Notes: generated by a model from the sequence alone, not told the origin. A stretch of 64,000 nucleotides of DNA from an uncultured Chloroflexus sp. (GCF_937129525.1 NZ_CAKZNK010000037.1:1-64000), one strand, 5' to 3'; counted from the first letter of the stretch, positions 44,773 through 56,265 are shown. Numbers and translations: made by a program.

Positions 44773-46368
44773 TTATGATGACCCGGCGACACTACCTGTC
44801 TGCGCCGCAGCGGCAATCCGGCCTTGCGCAACCAGTTCACTAATTACGGTGATGTAGGGGTGGAGCATCGTATCTTCGGCGATAAACGGCACGTGCTGCC
44901 GGATCAGGTCGTACACCGGCCCGGTACCACGTCCAAGCCTGGCCTGCGCACCCAGGGTTTGTCGGCGAAAATCGATACCCTGCGCCGCAGCAAAAAGCTC
45001 GAGCGCTAGAATCTGGCTGACATTGTCGAGAATGCTCCGCAATTTTAAGCCGGCAGTCATTCCCATGCTGACGTGATCTTCGACATTGGCCGAAGTCGGA
45101 ATATTATCAACGCTGGCCGGATGGGCCAGCACTTTATTTTCGGTTGCCAGCGCAGCAGCGGTGTACTGCACGATCATGAACCCCGAATTGAGGCCACCGG
45201 CTCTGGTGAGAAAGGCCGGCAAAACATGCGTGTTTGAAGCTTCGTCGGTCAAGCGCATCAATCGTCGCTCGGCGATGTTGCCCAGCTCGGTCACTGCCAG
45301 CCCGAGGTAATCGAGCGCGATGGCGAGCGGCTCACCGTGAAAATTACCGCCAGAGAGCACTTCGACATTGCCGTCATCGTCGATGAAGATGAGCGGATTG
45401 TCGGTCACCGCATTCAATTCGATCTCAAACACCCACCTTGCATAGGCAATTGCATCGCGCGCGGCTCCATGCACTTGCGGAATGCAGCGCAAGGTGTAGG
45501 CATCTTGCACGTGACGCGGATCGTTGTTGCGGACAAACTCGCTCCCGGCCAGCAAACTGCGCAAATGTGCCGCGCATTCGATCTGGCGGGGGAAGGGCCG
45601 CAGTTCGTGCAGACGCGGATCGAAAGCTGCCGGTGTGCCGTAGAGCGCTTCGAGACTCAAACAGCCGGCAATATCGGCGGTAGCGCTGAGCATTTCGGCC
45701 CGCGCGGTTTCGAGCACGCCGAGTGCGCACATCACTGCCGTGCCGTTGGTCAGCGCCAAACCCTCCTTGGCGGCCAGTTCCAGCGGTTGCCAGCCGAGCT
45801 TTGTCAAGGCAGTCGCCGCCGGCATCACCTCACCCAGCCATTCCACTTCACCCAATCCGATGAGTGGCAATGCCATATGAGCAAGTGGCGCCAGATCGCC
45901 ACTCGCCCCCAACGATCCTTTGCTGGGGATGCGCGGATGGACGCCGGCGTTGAGCATCTCGATCAAGCGATCAAGGGTTTCCAGCCGAACCCCCGAATGA
46001 CCGCGGGCCAGCGTATTGGCCCGAATCAACATAATGGCCCGCGTCGTGGGTCGATCGAAGACGGGTCCAACACCAACTGCATGGCTGACCAGGATGTTAT
46101 ATTGCAACCGTTCAACTTGTTCAGGCACAATGACGCGATCCTTAAATGCGCCGAAGCCGGTGGTGATGCCGTAAGCCACCACCCCGCGCGCCAACAAGTC
46201 TTGCACTGCCTGTGCCGCTCGCGCCACCCGCGCCCGCGCTACCGGCGCCAGGCGCACCTGCGGCGCGCCGGGTTGACCGTAAGCAACCGCCAGTACCTGT
46301 TCGATAGTCAGGCTCGCGCCGTCAAGAACGATTTCGGTCATTTCAGCGAAGTTATTGTGATTACCCAT
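44773..46368 (-). CDS. hutH: Histidine ammonia-lyase
   Basis: A 531-residue enzyme that removes ammonia from histidine to give urocanate. The MIO cofactor forms from A155-S156-G157 in SKGSLGASGDLAPLAHM. Other family segments are YGITTGFGAFKD, NGTAVMCALGVLE and ENKVLAHPASVDNIPTSANV. It is last of the hutU-hutI-hutH set, 76 bp after hutI. The ATG at 46368 has TAGGG about 9 bp upstream; an in-frame ATG at 46338 or so (MTEIVLDGASL) is also possible. Confidence 0.97.
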   Translation of the reverse strand: MGNHNNFAEMTEIVLDGASLTIEQVLAVAYGQPGAPQVRLAPVARARVARAAQAVQDLLARGVVAYGITTGFGAFKDRVIVPEQVERLQYNILVSHAVGVGPVFDRPTTRAIMLIRANTLARGHSGVRLETLDRLIEMLNAGVHPRIPSKGSLGASGDLAPLAHMALPLIGLGEVEWLGEVMPAATALTKLGWQPLELAAKEGLALTNGTAVMCALGVLETARAEMLSATADIAGCLSLEALYGTPAAFDPRLHELRPFPRQIECAAHLRSLLAGSEFVRNNDPRHVQDAYTLRCIPQVHGAARDAIAYARWVFEIELNAVTDNPLIFIDDDGNVEVLSGGNFHGEPLAIALDYLGLAVTELGNIAERRLMRLTDEASNTHVLPAFLTRAGGLNSGFMIVQYTAAALATENKVLAHPASVDNIPTSANVEDHVSMGMTAGLKLRSILDNVSQILALELFAAAQGIDFRRQTLGAQARLGRGTGPVYDLIRQHVPFIAEDTMLHPYITVISELVAQGRIAAAAQTGSVAGSS

Positions 46369-46444
46369 CACAAAGCCCTACCTCTTGATCTATTCGCCAC
46401 CCACAAAGACAGGGTATGACCACCATGCGGTTATCTCGCTGGCA

Positions 46445-47734
46445 TTATCCATTTGGCTTATCCCAAACCACGCGCCCACGCTTGATCACTTGCTCAACCG
46501 GCATACCACCCAACTCGTACATTAACCAGCGATAATCGCCGGTCGTCAACACCAGCAGATCGGCCTGCATACCCGGCATCAAAGATCCCACTCGCCCGCC
46601 CAAGCCGATAGCATGCGCAGCATTCACCGTTGTAGCAATCAGTGCTTCAGCCGGTAACATACCCATGTAACGGCAGGCAATCGCCATCGTCAGCGGCAGC
46701 GATACAGAGGGAGCCGAACCAGGATTGGCATCAGTACTGAGCGCGACCGCGACGCCAGCATCGATCATCTGACGCGCGGCAGCAAAGTGGATGAGTCCCA
46801 GATTGAGCGAAACGAGCGGCAGCAAGACGGCGATGGTTGAGCTGTTAGCCAGCGTCGCGAACGCCGGAGCAGCAGTCACATCAAGATGATCGACCGAGGT
46901 GGCCCCCAGCTCAAGCGCCATCTCCAATCCACCCAACGCCACAAACTCGTCAACGTGGGCTTTGCGCGGTAGGCCGAAATCGCGCGCTGCGGTCAGCACC
47001 CGCCGACTCTGGGCAACATCGAACGCGCCGCGTTCGCAAAAGACATCTACAAACAGCGGAATGTCACGAGCGGCAAACGAGGATTTCCGATACCACTCAT
47101 GGGCAAGCGGGAGCATTTCTGTCACGACCAGATCGATGTATTCACTAGCGCGACCGCTGAATTCCGGCGGCACGGCATGGGCCGGCAAAAAGGTCGGCAC
47201 CAGTTCAATCGGTTGAGCGCCGCTCAGCAAAGCGATTGCCGCGAGCTGACGTAGCTCGGCATCGCGTTCGAGACCGTAACCGGTTTTAACCTCGGCGGTT
47301 GTGGTACCGAGTTGGAGCATCTGACGCAACCGCGGCAACGTTTCCGCTACCAGCTTCATGGTCGTAGCCGATCTGGTCAACTGCATTGTGCGCAGGATTC
47401 CGCCGCCGGCAGCCATAATCTCCTGATACGTTGCGCCGGCACACCGCTGTTCAAATTCCGCCACCCGGTCACCGGCATAGACGATATGGGTATGGCAATC
47501 GATGAGGCCGGGGCAAAGAGCGCGCCCGCGAGCATCAATCTCATGTATCGGATGAAAACGACGACGCAACTCATCGCTTGCGCCAACGGCAATGATGGTT
47601 GTATCACGGATGGCAACCGCGCCATTGGTGATCATAGCCAGCTCGCGCAGCGCAGCGCCACGGCGCGGGCCGGGAGGGCCGGCGCAGGTCACCACCTGCG
47701 CGGCAGAATGGATAAGCAGATCGCACGGCTCCAT
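46445..47734 (-). CDS. hutI: Imidazolonepropionase
   Basis: A 429-residue amidohydrolase that opens the imidazolone ring to N-formimino-glutamate, step three of histidine breakdown. Metal-binding HxH is in CPGLIDCHTHIVYAG, with later ligands in PRKAHVDEFVA and SVDHLD, and ALSTDANPGSAPS. The start at ATG 47734 has AGGAG 7 bp upstream; an ATG two codons earlier is too close to that site. A formiminoglutamate hydrolase gene (hutF/hutG) is not present in the window. Confidence 0.96.
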   Translation of the reverse strand: MEPCDLLIHSAAQVVTCAGPPGPRRGAALRELAMITNGAVAIRDTTIIAVGASDELRRRFHPIHEIDARGRALCPGLIDCHTHIVYAGDRVAEFEQRCAGATYQEIMAAGGGILRTMQLTRSATTMKLVAETLPRLRQMLQLGTTTAEVKTGYGLERDAELRQLAAIALLSGAQPIELVPTFLPAHAVPPEFSGRASEYIDLVVTEMLPLAHEWYRKSSFAARDIPLFVDVFCERGAFDVAQSRRVLTAARDFGLPRKAHVDEFVALGGLEMALELGATSVDHLDVTAAPAFATLANSSTIAVLLPLVSLNLGLIHFAAARQMIDAGVAVALSTDANPGSAPSVSLPLTMAIACRYMGMLPAEALIATTVNAAHAIGLGGRVGSLMPGMQADLLVLTTGDYRWLMYELGGMPVEQVIKRGRVVWDKPNG

Positions 47735-47854
47735 AAGCATGCTCCTGTGTGGAAACGCCGGGCTATCACAGGACAAAGCGATTGGTTCTCTCTGGGCAGA
47801 GACACAAGATTGGTCGCCGGAAACAACGATCCGTTAGCCGGGTCTCAAGCAATC

Positions 47855-49507
<1,653 letters not shown>

Positions 49508-49772
49508 TGTGTACCTCCTTGTACGATGATGGCATCCACAGCCAGTGCGCACCAATGCGTTGTCGTCGTTATGGTAGCCTGAAACGGCTATCAAGACAAG
49601 AGTGAGGGAGATCGGTGATAGCGACTTGCGCCCACTGAGCGGGAACCCGGTTCATTACCACTAGCAACCTATCTGTGCAGAGCGGCGGTCGAGCCAGCAA
49701 CCACCGGCAACAGAAGCATGCAGAACTTTCGTCCGCGTCCCTTCCGTTTACCACAAAGCTCAGACACCCTGC

Positions 49773-50498
49773 TCAACTCGCATTCATCGATATGTAGCGA
49801 TGAAACGTTGCCGCAGCAGTCTCGGTCAACGACTGACCGTGACCAAAACACAGTGTGGTAAAGGTATAGCGATCAAGACGCTGGAGACTGGCAGCAGCTA
49901 CTGCTTCTTCTTCAAGAATAATTGGCGCTTGCAAGCTTTTGCCTCTATGCATCACGGCATCGGCGACAAAGAGTGTTTGTTGAGCCGGCCAGTAGAGGCC
50001 AATCTGACCGGCACTATGACCGGGAATGTGTATGACCTTGAAACCGCCGGCGATCGGGATCACGTCGTTATCTGTTACCTGACGGTCGATAGCGGTTGGC
50101 GTGATGGTAGTCGGCATGAGCCATTTGGCGACACCAAACGCTAACTGGTTAAACCAGCCTTGCGCGCTATGGGCAGTTGGTCGCAGCGCCTGCCCCCGCG
50201 CCACCTGTTCAGCGTCAAGCGGATGCATCCAGACCTGGGCGTCGCTCTGCGCTTGCAGTGTCGCCACATTGCCGGCGTGATCAACGTGGTGATGGGTAAC
50301 AATGATATGCCGCACATCGGTAATCGCGCGCCCTAACGCATGTAAACCGGCAAGGACACCCCGACCACGATCGGGATAGCCGGTGTCGATCAGCGTGACC
50401 CCGCCAGCGGTTAGAATGAAAAAGACATTCACCGTTCCTAACGGGATCGGCAGCTCGAGTTCGTACAAACCGGGTACGATCAAGCGGGGGACAGGCAT
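49773..50498 (-). CDS. Metallo-beta-lactamase-fold hydrolase
   Basis: A 241-residue MBL-fold protein. The dimetal motif is THHHVDHAGN, with further ligands in HIPGHSAGQIGLYW, VADAVMH and the last His in LCFGHGQSL. It is like glyoxalase-II-type or general thioesterase members; the substrate is not known. AAAGG lies 8 bp before the ATG and a TACAAT -10 (50517-50512, minus strand) about 14 bp before it. It lies 38 bp after the lipoprotein gene on the same strand but seems to have its own promoter. Confidence 0.88.
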   Translation of the reverse strand: MPVPRLIVPGLYELELPIPLGTVNVFFILTAGGVTLIDTGYPDRGRGVLAGLHALGRAITDVRHIIVTHHHVDHAGNVATLQAQSDAQVWMHPLDAEQVARGQALRPTAHSAQGWFNQLAFGVAKWLMPTTITPTAIDRQVTDNDVIPIAGGFKVIHIPGHSAGQIGLYWPAQQTLFVADAVMHRGKSLQAPIILEEEAVAAASLQRLDRYTFTTLCFGHGQSLTETAAATFHRYISMNAS

Positions 50499-50536
50499 AG
50501 GGTTTACCTTTATTGTAGAATGCTCACTTTAGAGCA

Positions 50537-51787
50537 CTAATAATTCTCTTTCAACCACTGTCGCCAGCCGGCATCGAACTCTTCGTAGGTCATGCCAAAC
50601 GCTTTTTGTAACGCTTTATCGTAAAACTCGATCCCGGTGCCCGGCGTATCACGCACCGCAGCAGCAAAACGCCAAAAACCATCGAGACCACCCTGCGTTT
50701 CTACGATATACGCCACCAGCGAATAGGCAAAACCATACGCCAGGCCACGATCAACCTCTAGCGTCGTCATGTGATCCATGTCTTGCGGGCGCACGCCGCC
50801 ATTGGGATCGACCAGCGGGATAATCCGCCCCATCCGCACAGCGGCGCTCACCGCACCACGGCGTGGATTGTTCGAGACATACTCGGCCAGCCCCTCACTC
50901 ATCCAATCGGTAATGCGATACTCTTGGGCAAAGGCGCGCGTATAGGCCCAGTGAGTCAATTCGTGGACGATTGTGCTGTAGAGTTCGCCTTCCCACCCAA
51001 CATTCGGATCGTAGCTACCGAAGGCATACGAGAAGGGGGCAAAGATGTCGACCCGATCGTTGCGCGGGCGCGAGCCGGCGGAATACCAGGCCAGCGAGTT
51101 GGGATTAACCGGTGGGGTGATGCCAAAGATAGGGCGCAAGTAGACGTTGAACTTGTTGTCGGGTGTTCGTCCCAAGACATCAATCACCTGCTGACGGGCG
51201 CGAATCACCATATCTTCGATCACATCGTTGACTTCTGCCGCCCACTCATACGTGTTCAGCGTAAAATACTCGTTGTCGATCTTGATCTTCTCGCCGAGCT
51301 GCTCTTCCGTCGGTTCACTCATCACCCATCGCCCATCACCGGCCTGGATGAAGAGAATGTCGCGATGGAAACCGCCATCATTGATGGTTGCCTGCCAGAA
51401 CCCGTGCGGACGGGCTTTAACCTCGAGCACCCGCATCGCGCTAAACTGCATTCCGCCAAACGATGAAGATTGAAACGTATTGAACCGCTCTTCGACCAGG
51501 CGACGGAAGGGGGCATTTGTCTGGTCAACCACCGAGCGGAGTAGTTCAACATTGTTGCTATTGTACGCTTCGATATACGTATCCAGTGCCTGTTGGATAC
51601 CGGCAGCAACGACAGCCGGAGTCAGTTCGGCAGCCATTGGCGTTGGCTCAACCGGCGCAGGCGCGCTGGTAGTCGGCGCCACCGTCGGGTCTGGCACAAC
51701 TGTAGTGGCGCCAGGCGATTGAGCGGGCTGACTGACACAAGCCGTCAAGACGAAGATGAAGAGCAGGATGAGACTAACCCTATGCAT
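50537..51787 (-). CDS. Secreted lipoprotein with gluzincin peptidase domain
   Basis: A 416-residue lipoprotein: signal helix and lipobox LTAC with the lipidated Cys at 17, then a Pro/Thr/Ala-rich spacer of about 40 residues. A middle NTF2-like-looking region (YIEAYNSNNVELLRSVVDQT) precedes a zinc-protease domain with HEXXH (TIVHELTHWAYTRAF) and the third ligand likely in MSEGLAEYVSN, as in peptidase MA-like/gluzincin families. It probably acts outside the cell membrane. GGGAGG lies 7 bp before ATG 51787; TACAAT (51829-51824, minus) is a likely -10. Confidence 0.85.
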   Translation of the reverse strand: MHRVSLILLFIFVLTACVSQPAQSPGATTVVPDPTVAPTTSAPAPVEPTPMAAELTPAVVAAGIQQALDTYIEAYNSNNVELLRSVVDQTNAPFRRLVEERFNTFQSSSFGGMQFSAMRVLEVKARPHGFWQATINDGGFHRDILFIQAGDGRWVMSEPTEEQLGEKIKIDNEYFTLNTYEWAAEVNDVIEDMVIRARQQVIDVLGRTPDNKFNVYLRPIFGITPPVNPNSLAWYSAGSRPRNDRVDIFAPFSYAFGSYDPNVGWEGELYSTIVHELTHWAYTRAFAQEYRITDWMSEGLAEYVSNNPRRGAVSAAVRMGRIIPLVDPNGGVRPQDMDHMTTLEVDRGLAYGFAYSLVAYIVETQGGLDGFWRFAAAVRDTPGTGIEFYDKALQKAFGMTYEEFDAGWRQWLKENY

Positions 51788-51968
51788 GTGGAAACCTCCC
51801 ACTGAGACCTTTGATCAACCACTATTGTACCGCGTTTACCCTTGATTTGGGATATACTACGCAGCGCGAGACAATACCTTGCGTAGCAACCAGCCAGTTC
51901 ATTCAGCGACGCCATGCGCGCCGATAGTCCCTGGCGGATAGCGATCAGTTACAGTTAGCAGAGATGTT

Positions 51969-53189
51969 ATGGATCCCGGGCTTATTCACTGGCTCCGTTC
52001 AGCGGAAGGAACAGCGATCCTGAGCGAACTGGCCGGACGTGAATTGCGCGACACCGATATTCTGATCGAAATCACCCGGTTACGTCGCCACTTACCCGCC
52101 GAACGCGCACGCGCAGCCGTTGAGCAGACCCTGCTCCGACGCAAGGCTGCCGCCAAATTTCCGCGCGCCGACAGGATGTTCTTTACCCGCGATGCGCTTG
52201 AGCAGGCATCAGCGGCGTCAGTCGCAGCTCACCGCGCGCGCAGGCTGGCCCCAACCGGCCTGGTTGCCGATCTCGGTTGTGGCATTGGCGGCGATACGAT
52301 TGCGCTGGCGAGTGCTGGCGCACAGGTTATTGCCGTCGATCGCGACCCGGTACGACTGGCGCTAGCCCAGGCCAACGTCGAGGCGCTCGGCCTCGCGGAA
52401 CGGGTAACCTTCAGCGAACGCGACCTCCTGCGTGAACCACCGCCACCAGCCCAGGCTCTCTTCTGCGACCCGGCCCGCCGCATTGGCGACCGGCGAATAT
52501 TCGATCCAAATGCCTACCAGCCGCCGTTGTCCCACGTCTTGAGCTGGCGACGACAGACGCCGGCGCTGGCGGTGAAACTGGCGCCTGGTATCGATCGGGC
52601 TGAATTACCGGTAGAGGCTGAAGTTGAATTTGTGTCACTTGATGGTGAACTAAAAGAAGCGGTGCTCTGGTGCGAGCCATTGGCGACGGCAAGCCAGCGC
52701 GCGACCGTGCTGCGCAGCGATAACACGATGGCAACTATAACCAACCACTCACCGCCATTGCCACCGCTGAGTCTGCCGCTTGCTGTCCTTTACGAACCCG
52801 ACCCGGCAGTAATTCGGGCCGGACTGGTGGCCGAGCTAGCGGCAGCCATTGGCGCGGCGCAACTCTCGCCCGATATTGCCTACCTCACCGCTCCGACGCA
52901 CAACCCAACACCATTTGCCCGCGCCTGGTCAATCGTGACGTGGTTGCCATTCAATCTCAAACGCCTGCGCGCTCTGCTGCGCGAGCTTGATGCCGGCCCG
53001 GTAACGGTCAAGAAACGTGGTTCGCCACTCGACACCGATACTCTGGCCCGCCAGTTGCGCGGCAAAGGTGAGCGCGCACTGATAGTTGTGCTGACCCAGA
53101 TTCCCGCCGGGCCGGTTGCGCTGATTTGTGAAGAGCAAACAACCGATCAGCACAAGAGCTACACCGGTTGGAATCCAACTAACGATTGA
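51969..53189 (+). CDS. SAM-dependent methyltransferase with THUMP-like C-terminal domain
   Basis: A 406-residue protein. An N-terminal helical region (residues 1-90) leads to the SAM motif VADLGCGIGGDTIALA (98-113), acid in VIAVDRDP, and a motif IV-like FCDPARR (165-171). The C-terminal part (ARAWSIVTWLPFNLKRLRAL, VTVKKRGSPLDTDTLARQL) matches the THUMP-like domain found behind such methyltransferases, suggesting an RNA substrate. The exact target is not known. It starts an operon-like run with the MFS gene 67 bp downstream. Confidence 0.85.
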   Translation: MDPGLIHWLRSAEGTAILSELAGRELRDTDILIEITRLRRHLPAERARAAVEQTLLRRKAAAKFPRADRMFFTRDALEQASAASVAAHRARRLAPTGLVADLGCGIGGDTIALASAGAQVIAVDRDPVRLALAQANVEALGLAERVTFSERDLLREPPPPAQALFCDPARRIGDRRIFDPNAYQPPLSHVLSWRRQTPALAVKLAPGIDRAELPVEAEVEFVSLDGELKEAVLWCEPLATASQRATVLRSDNTMATITNHSPPLPPLSLPLAVLYEPDPAVIRAGLVAELAAAIGAAQLSPDIAYLTAPTHNPTPFARAWSIVTWLPFNLKRLRALLRELDAGPVTVKKRGSPLDTDTLARQLRGKGERALIVVLTQIPAGPVALICEEQTTDQHKSYTGWNPTND

Positions 53190-53256
53190 TAACAGAACAA
53201 GGTCAACTATGATACCGTAGGAGCAAAATGGTTGACTGATCAGAAAGTTTCCCAAC

Positions 53257-54474
53257 ATGACGCTAACGCGCGCGACTCGTTACCGAGGGTTGATCATCCT
53301 CATTGTCATCAATTTCATGATGTACGCCGGATTTTTCATGGTCATTCCCCTGGTGTCGGTGCATTATGTCCAGACCATGGGCTTCGCTGCCGTGACGGTT
53401 GGCATGGCGCTGGCGCTACGGCAACTCGTGCAGCAGGGAGTGAGCGTCGGTGGCGGCGTGCTGGCAGATCGATTTGGCGGGCGAGGGCTGATTACTGCGG
53501 GTGTGCTGGTGCGCGCCGCCGGCTTCGCCAGTCTTGCCTTTGCCAGCAACCCACCGTTACTCTTTCTAGCCATGCTGCTTTCGGCGCTAGGTGGAGCCTT
53601 GTTTGAAGCGCCGAGCCGGGCAGGCATTGCCGCGCTCACCACGGTAGACGAGCGCGCACGGGCATTCTCGATTAACGGTGTTGGCGGCGGACTCGGCATG
53701 GTTATCGGGCCATTTCTCGGCGCAATGCTGCTCGACTTTGGTTTCAGCACAGTAGCGCTGGCGGCAGCCACCTGTTTTGCCCTGATCGGCGCAATCAGCC
53801 TGCTCTTGCCACCGATTGAAACCGCCAGCGACCGCGCGCAGCTCGGCTTCGGCCTGGGATTGGCGCTGCGCGATCGGCCATTCCTCATCTTTACAATTCT
53901 GCTAACCGGCTTCTGGTTCATGTGGGTGCAATTGACGATCAGCCTGCCACTGGTAGGCGAACGACTGGCCAACGCCGCCGATGCCGTGCGCTGGATCTAC
54001 GGCATCAACGCGGGCATGACGGTCGTGTTGCAATTGCCGCTAATTGGGCTGGCCGAACGCTGGTTGCGGCCATTTACGATCCTCAGTCTTGGGATTATGC
54101 TGATGGCGTTCGGTTTGGGGATGGTAGCTGTCGCCAATTCGTTCACGATCCTCATCGGCTGCGTTATCATCTTCACCATCGGCACGCTGCTGGCCACACC
54201 GTCACAACAGAGCGTCACGGCAGCGCTGGCCGATCCGCGCGCACTCGGTTCCTACTTCGGGGTCAATGCGCTGGCGCTAGCCTTTGGTGGTAGCCTGGGC
54301 AACCTGAGCGGCGGCTGGCTGATTGACCTGGCTGAAGCGCTGCAAGCGCCAGCGCTACCCTGGATCACCTTCGCAGCTATCGGGCTGACCAGCGCGATCG
54401 GTATGATCATTCTCGGACAGACCCTGCATCAACGCCGCGCTGTGACACATCTGGCCGAGGCACAATCACGGTAG
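53257..54474 (+). CDS. MFS transporter
   Basis: A 405-residue carrier with twelve predicted helices. The loop 2-3 motif is GGVLADRFGGRGLIT, and the helix 5 antiporter-like motif is NGVGGGLGMVIGPFLGAML. It resembles the DHA1 drug-efflux branch (MdtH/YajR-like). The substrate cannot be inferred. The gene lies 67 bp after the methyltransferase gene. Confidence 0.9.
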   Translation: MTLTRATRYRGLIILIVINFMMYAGFFMVIPLVSVHYVQTMGFAAVTVGMALALRQLVQQGVSVGGGVLADRFGGRGLITAGVLVRAAGFASLAFASNPPLLFLAMLLSALGGALFEAPSRAGIAALTTVDERARAFSINGVGGGLGMVIGPFLGAMLLDFGFSTVALAAATCFALIGAISLLLPPIETASDRAQLGFGLGLALRDRPFLIFTILLTGFWFMWVQLTISLPLVGERLANAADAVRWIYGINAGMTVVLQLPLIGLAERWLRPFTILSLGIMLMAFGLGMVAVANSFTILIGCVIIFTIGTLLATPSQQSVTAALADPRALGSYFGVNALALAFGGSLGNLSGGWLIDLAEALQAPALPWITFAAIGLTSAIGMIILGQTLHQRRAVTHLAEAQSR

Positions 54475-54595
54475 TGAAACGAACCGGCTGACAGGAACGC
54501 CGCAATCGCGCGCTGCATACCACGCTCACGGGCCGAAAAAACATACTTTACAATAGACGCACCTCCTCAATCTTAGCCAGGAAAGGATATTCGCT

Positions 54596-55519
54596 GTGCC
54601 TAACAACCGTTTCGCTTTTTTCAACGGAGAGATCGTACCCATCGAGCAGGCGACGGTCAGCGTCATGACCAATGCGCTCAACTACGGTACCGGTTGCTTC
54701 GAAGGCATCCGCGGTTACTGGAATCCGGATCATCAGCAGCTCTACGTGTTCTGTTTGCGTGAACACATGGAACGGCTGCGCCGCTCGGCGCGCATCTTGC
54801 TGATGAAACTGCCCTATAGCGTTGATGAACTCTGCCAGATCACGATTGACCTGTTGCGACGCGAAGAGTTCCGCGAAGACGTGTACATCCGTCCATTGCT
54901 CTACAAGAGTGATCCGGCGATTGCAGTGCAGATGCATAATCTGACCGATAGCTTCACTATGTTCGCAGTCGGCTTCGGCCAATATCTGGCCGGTTCAACG
55001 ATCAGAGCCTGTATCTCTTCGTGGCGACGGATCGATGACAATATCATCCCCTCGCGGGCGAAAGCATGTGGTTCGTATCTCAATTCAGCGCTTGCCAAAA
55101 GCGAGGCATTGCTGAATGGCTATGACGAAGCGATCGTTCTGAGCAACGACGGTCATGTGGCCGAAGCTTCGGCAGCCAATCTCTTCATCGTCCGTAACGG
55201 TGTGTTAATTACGCCACCAACCAGTGGCGACATCCTTGAAGGAATCACCCGACAGGTGGTTATGGAGCTGGCACGCAACCAGTTGGGTATTCCCGTGCGC
55301 GAAGCCTCCATCGACCGCACCGAACTCTACGTAGCCGATGAAGCCTTTTTCTGTGGCACGGGGGCAGAGATCAAGCCAATTGTCGAGATCGACCGTCGGC
55401 CAATTGGCGACGGCACGATTGGGCCAATCGGCACGATGCTGGTCAATCTATACGCTGACGTAGTGCGTGGCCGCATCGGCGCATATCGCCATTGGTGTAC
55501 ACCGGTGTACACAGATTGA
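54596..55519 (+). CDS. ilvE: Branched-chain amino acid aminotransferase
   Basis: A 307-residue fold-type IV PLP enzyme, the usual IlvE length. K156 (PSRAKACGSYLNS) binds PLP; other family segments are YGTGCFEGIRGYW, EASAANLFIVRNGVL and EAFFCGTGAEIKPI. It makes Leu, Ile and Val from their keto acids with glutamate. It starts with GTG at 54596 after AGGAAAGGA. A TACAAT at 54549-54554 may be its -10. The last codons contain an 18-bp perfect palindrome. Confidence 0.95.
   Translation: MPNNRFAFFNGEIVPIEQATVSVMTNALNYGTGCFEGIRGYWNPDHQQLYVFCLREHMERLRRSARILLMKLPYSVDELCQITIDLLRREEFREDVYIRPLLYKSDPAIAVQMHNLTDSFTMFAVGFGQYLAGSTIRACISSWRRIDDNIIPSRAKACGSYLNSALAKSEALLNGYDEAIVLSNDGHVAEASAANLFIVRNGVLITPPTSGDILEGITRQVVMELARNQLGIPVREASIDRTELYVADEAFFCGTGAEIKPIVEIDRRPIGDGTIGPIGTMLVNLYADVVRGRIGAYRHWCTPVYTD
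55495..55512. repeat. 18-bp perfect palindrome at the ilvE 3' end
   Basis: GTGTACACCGGTGTACAC reads the same on both strands, inside the last codons of ilvE (encoding Cys-Thr-Pro-Val-Tyr-Thr region). It could form a hairpin or a dyad protein site. Confidence 0.8.
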
Positions 55520-55545
55520 GCAGGTAAACCGGTTAGAACATCATT

Positions 55546-55590
55546 GCCGGCAGAGCGGATGCACAACGCTTATGCTCTTGCTCTGCCGGC
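55546..55590 (+). terminator. Inverted repeat after ilvE
   Basis: GCCGGCAGAGC (55546-55556) pairs exactly with 55580-55590 across a 23-nt loop, 27 bp after the ilvE stop. There is no T-run. Confidence 0.5.
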
Positions 55591-55859
55591 TAACTGATGG
55601 CAATCGGCGAAAAGATGTCGGCAACCCTGTGGATGAACCGCTGGCGCGGGCAACACGGCAGAAGCGGCTGCGTTTACCGGCACAGCCGCAGGTCAGAGCA
55701 GACCTCCCTCGCTCATCTGCCCTCTGCTGTTCCCGACGACAACTTGTTTAACCACAAGACAACAATTCTTTCCCTCGACGCAGCCAGAGGCGCATGGTAT
55801 AATTTCACACAACTTGTGACAAAGCTGTCAAACGAACGGCCCGACAAAGGAGTTTGGCC
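55591..55859. other. Non-coding gap with CBM48-gene promoter
   Basis: No gene seen; overlapping short frames have no motifs. An extended -10, TGG-TATAAT (hexamer 55798-55803), with a four-of-six -35 (TCGACG, 55775-55780) at 17 bp, lies 57 bp before the CBM48 gene. Confidence 0.6.
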
Positions 55860-56255
55860 ATGATCACGAAGCGACCCGGCTCTGCCGGCAAAGTCCGTGT
55901 CACCTTCTCGTTGCCTGCTGCCCTGTGGGCCGACACGATCTATCTTGTCGGCGACTTTAACGGCTGGAATCCCCGCGCCACACCTTTGCGCGCCACCGAA
56001 CACGGCTGGATGACTACCCTCGAACTTGAGGCCGGTCGCACCTACCAGTACCGTTACCTGGTCAATCACAACGAATGGCACAACGACTGGAACGCCGACG
56101 GCTACGCGCCAAATCCATATGGTGGCGACAACTCGGTGGTTGACACCACCATCTTTGCCTCTACGCCAGACACCCGGGACACCGCGGCGTCAGAGCCGCA
56201 GCGACCGATCGTCACCCCTCTTCAACCCCGCCTGCGTCTTGTTTCAACCGGTTAG
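55860..56255 (+). CDS. Stand-alone CBM48/AMPK-type glycogen-binding protein
   Basis: A 131-residue protein made almost only of one beta-sandwich CBM48 domain (residues about 8-98), with the signature YLVGDFNGWNPRATPL and the carbohydrate-side YQYRYLVNHNEWHNDWNADG. The last 33 residues are a polar tail. In other proteins this domain sits in front of glycogen-branching or AMPK subunits; here there is no catalytic domain. It may target a partner to glycogen or act as a small regulatory subunit. AAAGGAG lies 7 bp before ATG 55860. No glycogen gene is adjacent. Confidence 0.88.
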   Translation: MITKRPGSAGKVRVTFSLPAALWADTIYLVGDFNGWNPRATPLRATEHGWMTTLELEAGRTYQYRYLVNHNEWHNDWNADGYAPNPYGGDNSVVDTTIFASTPDTRDTAASEPQRPIVTPLQPRLRLVSTG

Positions 56256-56265
56256 CGGTAAAGTT

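Noticed and set aside
45337-46419. Long plus-strand open frame of 360 codons
   Set aside because: It is the antisense of hutH; the translation is basic and Gln/His-rich without any family motif.
55467-55751. Open frame overlapping the ilvE end
   Set aside because: No motif, no ribosome site, and overlap with a well-supported gene and an inverted repeat.
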